DNA of 64,000 nucleotides from Chloranthus sessilifolius (Eukaryota; Streptophyta; Magnoliopsida; Chloranthales; Chloranthaceae), in NCBI GenBank assembly GCA_021018995.1, contig CM037587.1, positions 61,540,104 to 61,604,103 on the forward strand, read 5' to 3'. A program made the position numbers and the translations under genes. Within the stretch, counting starts at the first letter, position 1; the number at the start of each line of letters is the position of its first letter. Positions 10,239-21,665 of the stretch are shown in pieces. Below the pieces are notes generated by a model that saw only the letters and a program-made list of their open reading frames with translations, did no database searches and was not told the origin of the DNA.

Positions 10239-11550
10239 TTGCCCACTACCGGATTAGGCGTAATTGTCAAAAGTTTAATTGATGTTTGGGACATGGTAGA
10301 GGAAGGAAGCCCAGTTGTTATGACAGAAGACATGACCACATTAAAGCCTTCTGTAGGCTCAGCGCAGCATTCCATTTGGAAACCTACATTGCTGCCTCTT
10401 CCTCAAACTAACAAAGCACCAATCTTGTCATCCACCCAACAAGCCCCTGATCTGGATCTCAAGAAGCTTCCAGAAATATTAAAATATGCCTTCCTTGAGA
10501 AAGGTGAAAAACTTTCTGTAATTATCTCCTCCTCTCTTACCAATGAGCAAGAGGAAGAATTACTAACAGTCTTGAGGAAGCACAAAAAGGCAATTGGCTG
10601 GACCATTGTAGAACTAGGAGGGATAGATGCATCAATCTATATGCACAGGATCCATTTAGAGGAGGGCTCAACACACTCTAGGGAAATGCTAAGGAAATTG
10701 AATCCTCATGCAGGAAGTGGTCCTCAAAGAGATCATTAAATTGCTAGATGCTGGAGTAATATACCCCATTTCTGATTCTGAATGGGTGGCACCTATCCAA
10801 GTGGTACCCAAGAAATCTGGCATAACAGTCGTTACAACTGAGTCTGGAGAGCTGAGACCAGCCAGGGAGACCACTGGCTGGAGGGTTTGCATAGATTATC
10901 GGAAGCTCAACTCTAAGACCGGAAAAGACCACTTCCCTCTCCCCTTCATAGATCAAATTCTGGATAAGTTGGATAGAAAAGCTTTTTACTGCTGTCTTGA
11001 TGGGTACTCAGGGTACAACCAGAGCCCTGTGCACTCTCATGACCAAGAGAAAACTACATTTACTTGCCCTTTTGGTACCTTTGCTTACCAAAGGATGCCT
11101 TTTGGGCTGTGTAATGCACCAGCCACCTTTCAGAGGTGTATGTATGCCAGGTTCTCTGATATGATTGACAAGTTCTTAGAAATTTTTGTGGATGATTTCT
11201 CTGTATATGGGGACAGTTTTGGCCAATCTCTGCAGCACCTCCACCTGGTCTTGAAAATATGTGAGGAGACCAATCTGGTCTTAAGTTAGGAAAAGAGCCA
11301 CTTCATGGTAACACAAGGTATTGTGTTGGGCCATGTAGTCTCTAGAGAGGGGATTGAGGTAGATAAGGCCAAAGTTGACCTCATTACAAATTTGCCCCCT
11401 CCAAGAACAGTCAAACACATCAGATCTTTCCTTGGACATGCAGGATTCTATAGGAGGTTCATTAAAAACTTCAGCAAAATTGCTAAACCATTGTGCCACC
11501 TGCTATGTCCGGATGTGCCCTTTGATTTTTCTGCTGAATATCTTAAGGCT
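10239..11550 (+). pseudogene. RT: Ath2 reverse transcriptase
   Basis: This polymerase copies the element RNA into DNA. The N-terminal linker (10239-10700) is followed by a one-base frameshift near 10700 and the RT core from 10708. Visible motifs are RVCIDYRKLN (about 10890-10920), FAYQRMPFGLCNAPATFQRCM (palm and template contacts, about 11080-11145; first 20 residues FAYQRMPFGLCNAPATFQRC) and the catalytic box FVDD at 11185-11196. A TAG at 11287 replaces a tryptophan codon present in Ath3. The frame then resumes from 11290 through [12 protein letters not shown] and the connection domain. Confidence 0.85.
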
Positions 11551-12192
11551 TTTGAAACTTTAAAGATATGCCTCACCTCTGCCCTTGTACTCCAAACACC
11601 TGACTATGCACTACCCTTTGAGATGATGTGTGATGCATCTGACTTGGCAATAGGTATTGTTTTGGGCCAAAGGAAAGATAAGCTGCCAATGGTCATTGCC
11701 TATCTCAGCAAATCACTTGCTGAAGCTCAGCTGAATTACACCACAACTGAGAAAGAGCTTCTGGCAGTGGTTTTTGCTATTGATAAATTTAGACCTTACC
11801 TACTTGGGTCTAAAATTGTAATCTTCACAGACCACTCAGCATTGAAATACCTATTGTTCAAGAAAGATGCTAAGCCCAGGCTGATTAGATGGATACTCCT
11901 GTTACAGGAGTTTGACATTGAAATCAAGGACAAAAAGGGTGTAGAAAATGTGGTGGCTGACCACTTGTCCAGAATTGTGGTGGAAAAATTTGTTGATGAC
12001 CTTGCAAATGATGTTTTCCCGGATGAGCAATTGTTTGCTATCCAATCCTTGGTTCCTTGGTATGCACACATTATAAATTATTTAGTTATAGGTAAGATTC
12101 CTGCCCATGGACTAAAATGGACAAAGGCCTATTTTTCCCACAGGTCAAATTCTTTTTTTGGGAGGAACCTTGCTTATACAAGTACTGTGTAG
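11551..12192 (+). pseudogene. RH: Ath2 RNase H and connection to integrase
   Basis: RNase H degrades the RNA of the RNA/DNA hybrid. The motifs CDASDLAIG (first catalytic aspartate, about 11629), [13 protein letters not shown] (catalytic glutamate, about 11750) and [11 protein letters not shown] (about 11824-11855) are all present. The frame is open from 11305 to 12192 and ends in a TAG. It ends with the DHLSRI motif that usually precedes the integrase zinc domain. Confidence 0.85.
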
Positions 12193-13349
12193 ACCAAATC
12201 ATCTGAAAATGTGTTCCAGAAAGTGATGTCCCCAGTATTCTGGCCATGTGCCATGAAAATGCCTGTGGGGGCCACTTTAGTGGAAGAAAAACAGCTAACA
12301 AAATCTTACAGTGTGGGTTCTATTGGCCTTCTTTATTCAGAGATGCCAATACACACTGCAGGACATGTGAGAGATATCAGAAATTATGAGGGTTGTCCAA
12401 AAGAAACTCAATGCCTTTATAGCCCATCCTTGTTGTGGAACTGTTTGATGTCTGGGGTATTGACTTTATGGGCCCCTTTCCTCCTTCAAATGGTTATCAT
12501 TTTATCTTAGTGGCAGTGGATTATGTTTCAAAATGGGGAGAAGCTATTGCCACAAGAACCAATGATAATCAAGTTGTCCTCAAGTTTATAAAGCAAAATA
12601 TCTTCTCAAGATTTGGCACCCCTAGAGCCATTATCAGTGATGGGCGTAGCCATTTCTGCAACAGAAATTTTGAGAGCTTGCTCAAGAAATATTCTATCAC
12701 CCATAGGATTGCTACTCCCTACCACCCACAAACCAGTGGGCAAGTTGAAATTTCTAACAGGGAGATCAAGCACATCCTTGAGAAGACTGTGAGGACTGAC
12801 AGAAAGGACTAGGCTAAAAAGCTAAATGACACATTGTGGGCTTATAGGACTGCCTATAAGACTCCCATTGGGATGTCCCCATTCAGATTGGTTTATGGCA
12901 AGGCGTGCCATCTCCTAGTAGAGTTAGAACATAGGGCCTATTGGGCCATTAAAAATTTAAATCAAGACCTAACTTCTGCTGGTCATCACAGGTTGCTGTA
13001 GCTGTCAGAACTAGATGAGCTGAGGATGGATGCATACGCCAATGCCCAGATATACAAGGAAAGGTCCAAGGCTTTCTTTGACAAGGGTTTGTTGAGAAAG
13101 AGCTTCATGGCTGGTGATAATGTTTAGTTGTTTAACTCCAAACATAAATTTTTTCCTGGAAAACTGAAATCTAGATGGGAAGGTCCCTATATTGTCATGA
13201 GTGTTTCCCCATCTGCTGCTGTAGAAATCATGGATCCCAAGTCTGGGAAAACCTTGAAGGTGAATGGTCAGAGGCTTAAGCCTTGTTTACAAAAACCTGC
13301 TGAACCTATGGAAACCATTCACTTTCAAGGGAACCCTTCATTAAACTGA
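12193..13349 (+). pseudogene. IN: Ath2 integrase
   Basis: Integrase inserts the DNA copy into the genome. The HHCC zinc domain is recognisable around 12230-12400 (NACGGHFSGRK and a Cys-x2-Cys pair) but frameshifted. The catalytic core is open from 12435, with Asp at 12462, Asp at 12639 and Glu at 12747, giving D-x58-D-x35-E spacing. A TAG at 12810 and further stops at about 13000 and 13125 break it. The C-terminal FNSKHKFFPGKLKSRWEGPY segment is the usual Ty3/gypsy C-terminal domain; no chromodomain follows. Pol ends at the TGA at 13347-13349. Confidence 0.85.
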
Positions 13350-14230
13350 TCCACAGATGTGTCAATGTGTATTATATGTACTTTGGTTTTATTAGGTTTG
13401 TATTGCCTTCTTTTATTCAAATTTTTTAGGAAATTTAGTGGCCCCACTTGAATCTGAACCTGTCTGGTCTGATTTCTCTTTATGCTTGGTTTGATGATTA
13501 CTGCTCTTGAATTGGTGGTTTTTTGCTTGAATGCACGACGTTGGATAATGATTTTTACTATCTATGCTTAAATGTTTGAGTTTAAAGTGTCTGGGGGTGC
13601 CCCTAGTGGTGAGTTTTACCTAGGATCCAGCCACAACACAAATGCAAATGGCAGAATGAAGAGCGCATGCTCTCTGTTTAATGATTTACTATCATGGGGT
13701 CCAATAGGAGGCCTGGGAACCTCACGCGCAATTCAAATGGAACACTTCACTAGCTGTCGCGAGCTCCAACGTAAACTTGGGAGACTCTCGCATAATGCAA
13801 ATAGAATTCTTCACTAGCTATCGTGAGATTCAAAGTAAACCTGGGAGACTCTCGCGCAATCCAAGTGGCAATTACACTGTCGCTAGGTTTCATTTCCCAT
13901 TCCTGCGACCAGATATTTCTAAAGCGCGCCAAGCCTAACGATAAGTATTTTAAACCCGCGATTGTCTCCTTTCCTAGTTCTCTCTCTTCTCTCCATCCAG
14001 CGAAACCCTAGCTTCCGGCGCGCTTCTATCTTTCTCATTCAGCGTCCATTCTCCAACCCATTATTCACACCAGGATCCTACAGATTTGTTCCAAACATCA
14101 TCCCCATCAGTTGCCCACTGCTCAGATATCTCATGGTGCACTGTACGTCAGATCGAACCAAACCCTATGATTTTAGGGTAAGCACTTAGATCTCAGTCCC
14201 CCTTTTTCATATTTCAAAGTAGCGTTTGTA
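13350..14230 (+). promoter_or_regulatory. Ath2 pol-ORF3 spacer with promoter-like leader
   Basis: This is homologous to 549-1431 and 54361-55173. TCGCG motifs run from about 13720 to 13885, then comes a TC-rich tract with a telobox AAACCCTAG at 14003-14011, followed by TTTTAGGGTAAG near 14170. No conserved ORF is seen. Short open frames here differ among the copies. Confidence 0.5.
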
Positions 14231-16461
14231 ATGGCCCCTAAGAGTTCACCAACGAAAAGGGGCAAGGATAAGGCCCCTGTTGTGCCCGCTCCTAAGAAGG
14301 TCAATACTTCTAAGACCGAAGAAAGGGAAGGATGTGGTTGAGGAGGTGGAGGAGCCAACCCCTGAGTTTTCTACACCCTCTGAGCTCATGGCTTCAATTC
14401 CCTTGGAGCTTGAAATAACTTTCGACCTGCCCTTCTTCGAGAAGGAGCCTCTCTCTGCCCCTGCCATTGAGTTTATGAGAAAGGCTGGTCTAACACCCTT
14501 GATGAAAGGAATTCCGGCACTAGCCTACCCTAGGCTAGTGTAACATTTTTATCAACACATCAGGGTCACTAAGGACAAAGATGGACAATCAGGCTTCCTT
14601 GTGCTGATTGATGATTTCGAGATGCTGATTAACCCCAAGCTGATTGCAGAAGTATTGGGCATCCCAGCTGCATTTGACACTAGCTGTGGATATGGCCCTC
14701 CCCTGAGTGCCTCCATTGATACCATTGCAAGGGCGCTTACTAGAGGATTAAAGGCCTCAGGGGATTCCATAAGAAGAAGAGAGTTGGAGCCAAGCCTCCT
14801 TTTCATTGACAAGGTCCTGAGAAAGAACATCTACTGCTTAGGCCATCAGCAGGAGAGGAGGGCCTCTATTGCTGATGGTGTTTACTCCTTCTCACTGGGC
14901 CATGGCTTCCATGTAGCCTGGTTAATTTTTGAAGCAATGAAGGACTTAGTGGAGAAGCTAGGGCAGAAGAAGAAGCCACACACACTCTCATATGCCAAAG
15001 TCATCACCAAACTGCTTTTGAGGGGGGGGGTACAAGATACCAAAAGGAGAGGAGACTACCACCCTTACCCCTACAACATTTGCCAAGAGGCAATGGGGAA
15101 TCAGCAGGAGCCTGATGGAAACCCAAAAGAAGAAGAAGGCTGAAGCTCAGGCCCCTCCCACGCAAGCTGATGAGGCAGCTGTTACAAGGCCCACTCCGAT
15201 TACTAAAGAGGTGTTTCAAGAGCCTGTCCCTACCTCTGCTGCAGTAGCCCCCTCATCCCCTCCACCTTTTACTGCAGGATCCCCTATCCTGACAACATCC
15301 CCTCCCATTCAACCATCAACATCTCTCCCTTTCATGCCACCACCCCTTTTTCCTGTGATTGGTACCTGGGAGGACACCACCCCCCATGACAGCCCCACAT
15401 CTTCTCCTACCCTACCTCAATACACAGCTCCAATACCCCCATCATCTTCACAAAACCCAAATAGCCCTCCACTGATCTCATACAAGAAAAGAAAAATCAC
15501 TGACACAATCCCCCCCATGTCCCTACCCCCACCCATAATCCCTTTTCTCCCCACTGACACACCTCACATTGACCAAGACACCACTCCAGCCGTGCCTACT
15601 ACATCCCCACTCACAGCCATAGACCTCAACCTTAACACAACCATAGGATTCCAAGCCTTTATGGCTAGTTTCTTTGACACCATGCTCACCCACTACACCC
15701 CCTTCCCGGACTCTCCTACTACATCACCACATCACTCACCAGAACCCCAATCTCCGCCTCCTTCCACTTTCCATCATGCCCCTTCCTCCCCTTTTCAACC
15801 TGTGCCATCTTCTACACAATCTCAACCTACCAACCCAGACACACTAACACTCATCCTATCTCACATCCAAGACATCCAATCCCAACTATCAACCACAACA
15901 CACACACAGGACCAGATGCAAACTGAAATCACATCCATCAAATCCACACTTCAGACATTGACAAACCCACCCATCTCTCAACAATCCACTCAAACCCCCA
16001 TGGTCCTTTCCCCTCCCAGCCCTGACTCCATAACCCAACCATTCTCTTTCATACCTTTCACCATTCGCTTTTTCCCTCCCCCATCACCCTCTACTCCTAG
16101 TGAGTCTACCTCATTTTTTTTTTCCCCCATGCCTTCAATCCTAGCACTTATACTGCCCCCTCTAACATTCACTGACCAATCCACCCAAACAGATCCAGAA
16201 CCTGTTACCCTCCCCCAACAACTAGACTTACCCACTGATAGCACCACTTCCCCCACCCAGGACCAATCACATTTTGCTCCTTCTACTTCCTCTCTTCCTA
16301 TTGCACCCAAACACTCCTTTTACATCCCTCCCTACCTCACCATCCTCCATGCCATGAGAGACAATCCCTACCTTAGGAGGGATGTCCTGAGGGGTATGGC
16401 CCAACTTAGGCAATCCATAGAGGCGCCCTTGCTGCAGTAGATTGCTTAACTTGAGGAAGCC
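14231..16461 (+). pseudogene. Ath2 ORF3, 5' part
   Basis: The ATG at 14231 gives MAPKSS-type basic N-terminal residues, as in the sister copies. The plant-transposon-like domain spans about 14580-15030 (LIAEVLGIPAAFDTSCGYGP, GHGFHVAWLIFEAMKD), the G-run frameshift is at about 15021, and a proline-rich linker opens over 441 codons (15115-16440). The linker contains a TQT motif at 16183-16191. The conserved end of the linker (ILHAMRDN, about 16345-16370) is followed by a TAG at 16438. An inverted solo LTR interrupts the gene at 16461. Confidence 0.75.
16457..16461 (+). repeat. Target-site duplication, left copy
   Basis: AAGCC directly precedes the inverted solo LTR and matches 18977-18981 exactly. 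Confidence 0.9.
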
Positions 16462-18976
16462 TGTTGCAAATCTCAGTGTGCTTGTTTTATGTGTTGGTGG
16501 TAAAAACAATTTAAAAATCAAAGAAAGAGTAAAACAGGGGATGGAATCAGCACAACTGAGAAATCCTGCAAGATACAGGGTCCATATGTAGCAAGTTTTG
16601 ATAAGTAAGAGTTTGTCGCACAGGGAAAGGTGATCTATAGCTCCAAAGGAGCCATCTCTAGTAGTCCCTCCAGATCTGACTACAGATATGGCAGTCCTAA
16701 AAGGAGGGGAGTTTAAGGTCACTTATTTTAAGTATTCTAAGATAGCCTAATGAGTTAACTACAGAAAGGGTTGAGAAGATGGATGGATTGTGGAAAATAA
16801 ATATAAAAGGGTGAGAAGTAGTTTATTGAGTCTAGATCAGAGGAGTTTTTGTAACTCAGATTCAGATCTGATATTATGGAAATCCTATCTAATGGCTACA
16901 TTATCACCAAAGAGGAGGAAGAATTCAACTCATCCCTGTGCCATGATCCAATCCCTTAGGGTTATAACCTGTCCACTTAAATGGTCACAGACTATCCCAT
17001 AGGGGAACCACAATCCAGAGATGGGTCAAAACACATTAATCATTATAGGCACTACTTCATCTAGGCTACAAGCTTAGGGAATCCATAGGGAACCTCAACC
17101 TCTAAAGCCCTATGTGTGGGGCTAAGGCTGTATAGGACCATGATAGCTCAGAGACATAGAACCAGCAAGAAATTGAGTACCACCTTAGATCTAGCTGTCC
17201 ATTGCTTGAGTGGGGCTGTAATGGTCCAGTCACAAGCCTACAATCTCCATTACCAGATCAGATCTAACATCTGATGGCGGGTCTATACAAATATATGGGG
17301 AGCCTGTCTCAGCACAATCTCCTACCAAGCTTAACAGCTCAGGCTCGAGGAAGAAGGATCCATCTTGGATCAGCGGATTGGATTCACCCTAAGGCTATAG
17401 CCTGTCCACTTAAATGGTCACAGACTATCCCAGAGGCTATCTTCCTCACGGAGCCCAAGACAAAACAAGTTAATTGCAGCTACCACCATGGTCACAAGGC
17501 TACCAGCTCAGGCTTCCATGGGGATTTCAGATCTAGTGGGTCCTGTGGTGGGGCTAAGGCTGTAAAGAACCATTATAGCCCAGACACACAGGTCACTTGG
17601 ATCTGAGTGGATCCTTAGAATCAATCCTCCATTGCTTTGAAACTCAGCCAAAGTAATGGCGGATCACAAGGCAACAGCCTTGCACAGAATAGCTCACAAA
17701 TACACAAATCCCATAAGAGTACAAATCCTATTACACAAACTCCATTAATCTAATCTCAATAGACATACAAAGGCATGGCCAGCAAGTGCTGAGCCATGGA
17801 GAGAAGAAAAAGAAAAAAAAGAAAACTACTTACAGCTACAGAGAAATAGAAAAGAAAATGATCTCATATTAAAAAGTCTAAAGAATTCCCAAAAGGAAGA
17901 TCCCCCCTAAACCTAAACCAGGCTTAGGTTTATATAGCAGTGGCTGTGGCGGTGCATTAGGGTTAGGAAACCCTAATTTTAGCAATGCCACGTGGCACAT
18001 TAATGATCCTTGGATGCCTCGGGGCACGTGCATAAAAATATGAGTGTGAAAGTGCATGCCCTAATCCTTGGAAATCCCTAGAAAGTCCTCTGCAGAATGT
18101 TGGAAGTCGAAGTTCAGAGCTTCGCCAGGTTGCAATTGATTCCCAGACTTGTCGCGTGGTAGCTCTAGTCTTCGCATGGTTGAGTTTAACATTAAAGCTT
18201 CAGACGTCACGTGGTTGCAGCTTCTTGATGCGTTGAGTAGTCGTGAGGTAGATAGTTAAGCTCTCGTTGGGTTGGGCTTCGCGCAGTTGGATTGATAATT
18301 GTGAATAGCGCGGGAACTGCGCGAGCTTTCCACTTCACTTCGCGAGGCTAATTCTGGCTTTCGCGAGGCTGCTTTCTTTCTGAACAGCGCGAGAACTGCG
18401 CGAGAAGTTCACTTCTTCATGGATCTTCGCGAGGATCCTCACGAGGCATTAAGGCTTTTCTGAACTGTGCCATAGGTTCTCTTGATATTTGCATCCTGCG
18501 GCGATTGCGGACAGCTATGCGAGGCAGGATTATGAAGCTCTCTCTCCTTAGTTGTTCTGAGCGAATAGCACGAGGGTGAGAGGGGTCATCTTGAACTGCA
18601 TGGGAGCTGTGCGACCTTTAATTTCTAAACTTCGTGAGAGCTGCGCGACTCAAGGCTTCTGAAGTTCTTCTGTCACTCTACTGCGCAAGAACTTGTTTGT
18701 GAAGTCTTGGGACTTCGTGAGGACTGCGCGAAGTGCATTTTTCTGAATCCTCTAGAGCTTTGTCAGCTGTGCGAGGCTCTTCTATGGTTTGGATTCATGG
18801 TTCATTCTTCTGAGAGACTTCTGGTGCCAAAACAGGCTCCTTAGCAGGATTCATGGCCTTATTGCCTTGCTATTTATTACCTACAGAAAACACTTAACAA
18901 GCATTTACTAGATGGCTAAGGGTCTAATCAAAGGCTAAGTTAACGGGTGAAAAGTGGTACTTTTCAGGTCTTAACA
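16462..18976 (-). mobile_element. Inverted solo LTR inside Ath2 ORF3 (2,515 bp)
   Basis: The reverse complement begins TGTTAAGACC (at 18976) and ends TTTGCAACA (at 16462). It is flanked by a perfect 5-bp direct repeat AAGCC (16457-16461 and 18977-18981). If the LTR and one repeat are taken out, ORF3 continues in the same frame into the coiled-coil segment. This is the normal footprint of insertion followed by LTR-LTR recombination. Its inverted TATA lies near 17930-17937 and its telobox AAACCCT at 17968-17974. TCGCG motifs run through 18110-18790. It belongs to the same LTR variant as Ath1. Confidence 0.95.
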
Positions 18977-18981
18977 AAGCC
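18977..18981 (+). repeat. Target-site duplication, right copy
   Basis: AAGCC directly follows the inverted solo LTR and matches 16457-16461. Confidence 0.9.
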
Positions 18982-19830
18982 CACAGAAAGCAATTACTGG
19001 GTATTTTCCTTGGGTGGACTAACATCTTGGAGGCCTATGAGAAGGCAAAAACTATAGCTGCGTATCATCAGATGAATCTGGAGCTGGAGAAAGCTAATAC
19101 CAATGTGGAGAGGATGAAGGCCAAGATGTTTGAAAAGAGACTCAATAATGCCCAGAAGATCTTCCGACTCTAAAAGAAAATCCATGAAACTGACCTCCTG
19201 AAAGCCCAAATCTGAATATCCTCTTTGGAAGTTGCATTGGCTACTGCCAGAAGTGCAGCTCAGCAGCCCACCCCACTCTCTGTACTCATGCCAGAACATG
19301 AGCCTCAACCTATCCAAACCCTTGCTGCACCTCCTACTACGCAGCCTCAACCTACCCAAACCCCTGCTGCACCTCCTACTGAGCAAACTTATCCTAAGCA
19401 GAGGAAAGTCACTGCTAAGAGGACTGCTTCCACAGTAACCTCTATCAAAATTTGCAAAGAGCCAGCTGCCCAGTCTGAGGAGGCACAATCACATGGCCAG
19501 CCTGACAAAGGGAAGTCCCCTATAGCCCCCCCTGAGCAAGATAAAGGAAAATCTCCTATGATCCCTCCTGAACCCAAGACCAGAAAAATGATGGTGAGGG
19601 TACCAAAAGCTCCAACCATGAAGAAACCACCAACCCAACCAAAGAAACCAAGGCAGCCAAAGAAAAAGAGTCCAGCTGAGAGCAAAGAAAAGAAGAAAAA
19701 AACCAAAGCTCCCACTTACAGAACCAAGTCTAAGCTCAGTTCTGGGAACAAAGCTGAACGTAGGAAACATGCATAACAGATGCGGTGGGACTGGTTCACA
19801 GATTCAGAATTCGATTCCTCCTCCTCTTAA
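18982..19830 (+). pseudogene. Ath2 ORF3, 3' part
   Basis: This is the continuation of ORF3 after the solo LTR. It holds the coiled coil (about 19060-19250, with ELEKANTNVERMK), a TQPQPTQTPAAPP linker, a TYPKQRKVTAKRT basic patch (19387-19425) and a lysine/proline-rich tail to 19770. In-frame stops occur at about 19171 and 19214. A TAA at 19774 precedes the conserved C-terminal box WDWFTDSE, which reaches TAA at 19828-19830. The basic tail could bind nucleic acid or act in nuclear import; this is inferred from composition only. Confidence 0.7.
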
Positions 19831-21665
19831 GCTAGAATGTAGTTAGGATTTTCTTTCTTTTCCACTTCTTTTCATGTCATTGTAATTACAGTTGTACATT
19901 TCTTTCTAAGTTAATATAATTTTTGTTGTCTACTGCTTTGTGTATATTGTCTATGTGTGTTTACTTTTTTTTTCCTGCCTATTACCCTGCACTTTCTGAC
20001 CTTTGAACCAATGAGGACACCACTCCTCATGGTTTGAGGGTGTGGCAGGGTAGGTCTGCCAATAGAATAGTTAACTTTAGTGCAGTAGTGGTGGTATAAT
20101 TGGGATGAATAAAGTTAATTTTCACTTAACTTGCTGCAATGAGGAAAATTGTAAAAAATTAAAATATTTTTGCAGACATTTCGAAACTGAAAATGTTAAA
20201 ATCTTGGCACCACCATGAAGCTAACACCAGAAATGTTAACTTAGTACCTAGTAAACCTAAGAGGAGAGAAAAAGGTGAAAATACACTCCATGAGTTAAAA
20301 AGAGGACCATACCTACTGAGATTTAGGCCCATCAATGTCTGTTGAAGAGTGTTTTGGTATTTTTTCTGCTCTAAGGTCTGATTGACTCAGCACTTTTTAC
20401 TAGAAGTTATGCACCTCAAAATCAAAACTGTTTGACAGCACTCATGACACTAAGGAAATGATTCAAGACTCTCATTTGGATAGTTTGAGCCTGAAAACCT
20501 AATCTTTTAAAACTACCCTTTTGCATACACTCTTTGAGCCTCAAAAAAGTCCTATTTTTCTTTAACAAACACTAGAGTACTTGTACCTTAACCTCATGAC
20601 CTGATTAAACCTTACCCTCACTCTGAGAAATCAGAAGGTAAAGGAGGAGTTGAAGGAAGTGAGAGTGGTCCAATATTTGGTAGAAGGAGAAGAAAAGTAA
20701 CCTATGAACAACAGTGTGTTGGTGGTATTTGTGTGGCAGTTCATCATAAAAATCATAAAAAAAAAAAGAAGAAAAATAATAAAAAGAGAAAAAGGAAGAG
20801 AAGATTGGAGAAGAACATCATCTGAAAATTGAAAAGAAGAGGATAAACTGGCCTCTTTGATTCTGAAATACATCAAGTAAGATGAAGTTGTGCTGAAATG
20901 AAGGTAGTTAAGTCATGAGTCACTCTTTACCTTGCTGATTTCTCAATTTTGATTCCTTTTTACCCCTTCATTCTTTATATCCCTCGCCCATAAGCCACAT
21001 TACAACCCATTCAAAAAGACCTTGAAGATCCAAAGTGAAATGAGCTGTCTGGTGGAGATGAGGGAGTGCCTAATCTATGGTGAAAAGGCATGAGGATGTC
21101 AGAAATTAGAAGCCTTACCTAAGCTCATGCTTGCAGGCCCATTTGGGGTCTGTAACTACTCTTGAGCTGCTTTAAATGTGAACACCCCTAGATATTCATT
21201 ATTGAGAGATAGCCCTGGTGAGAATTGAGTCTGACTTGTAACTTCATTAGGGTTGTATCCAATCTGATTTTCAAATTTAAGGCAAGCTTGGTACTGATAT
21301 GGGCACATTGAACTTCTAATGTAAAATGATTGGTGGAAATGCAAACACATGCAAAAAAAAAATTTGAGTTTTAAATGGCTTGCATTACTGCTACAATTTC
21401 CTCTAAAGTTCAAAGGAAAGTGGATTGATGCTTTATTCATTGAAATTTGTTTTACCATTGACTGCACCACTTTTAACTCTTTTTATTGAGAAGTTTGTGG
21501 GTATCTTCACTGAAAACCCTCAGGAGACTTCACACCTCCACTAGGGATCACCTAGGGGTTTAAAAGGCTTGGTACATATGCTAAATGTACTCGTGATCCC
21601 TACGAAAGTGGCATTTAATTAGTTAAAACTTTGCTAAGGGATTAGCAAAGATTAGGTTTTGGGTA
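19831..21665 (+). other. Ath2 3' non-coding region
   Basis: No gene is supported. A hairpin (TGAGGA 20012-20017 with TCCTCA 20024-20029) is followed by GGTTTGAGGGTGTGG. The stretch contains A-rich tracts near 20755-20800 and ends with the PPT-like GGTTTTGGGTA before the LTR. It aligns along its length with the corresponding parts of Ath1 and Ath3. Confidence 0.7.

Noticed and set aside
20631-20876. Minus-strand open frames over A-rich 3' regions (also 58941-59231, 21156-21470 and 59451-59789)
   Set aside because: They overlap the conserved non-coding 3' region of the Athila-like elements, have no recognisable domain, and their Phe/Ser/Leu-rich content follows from A runs.
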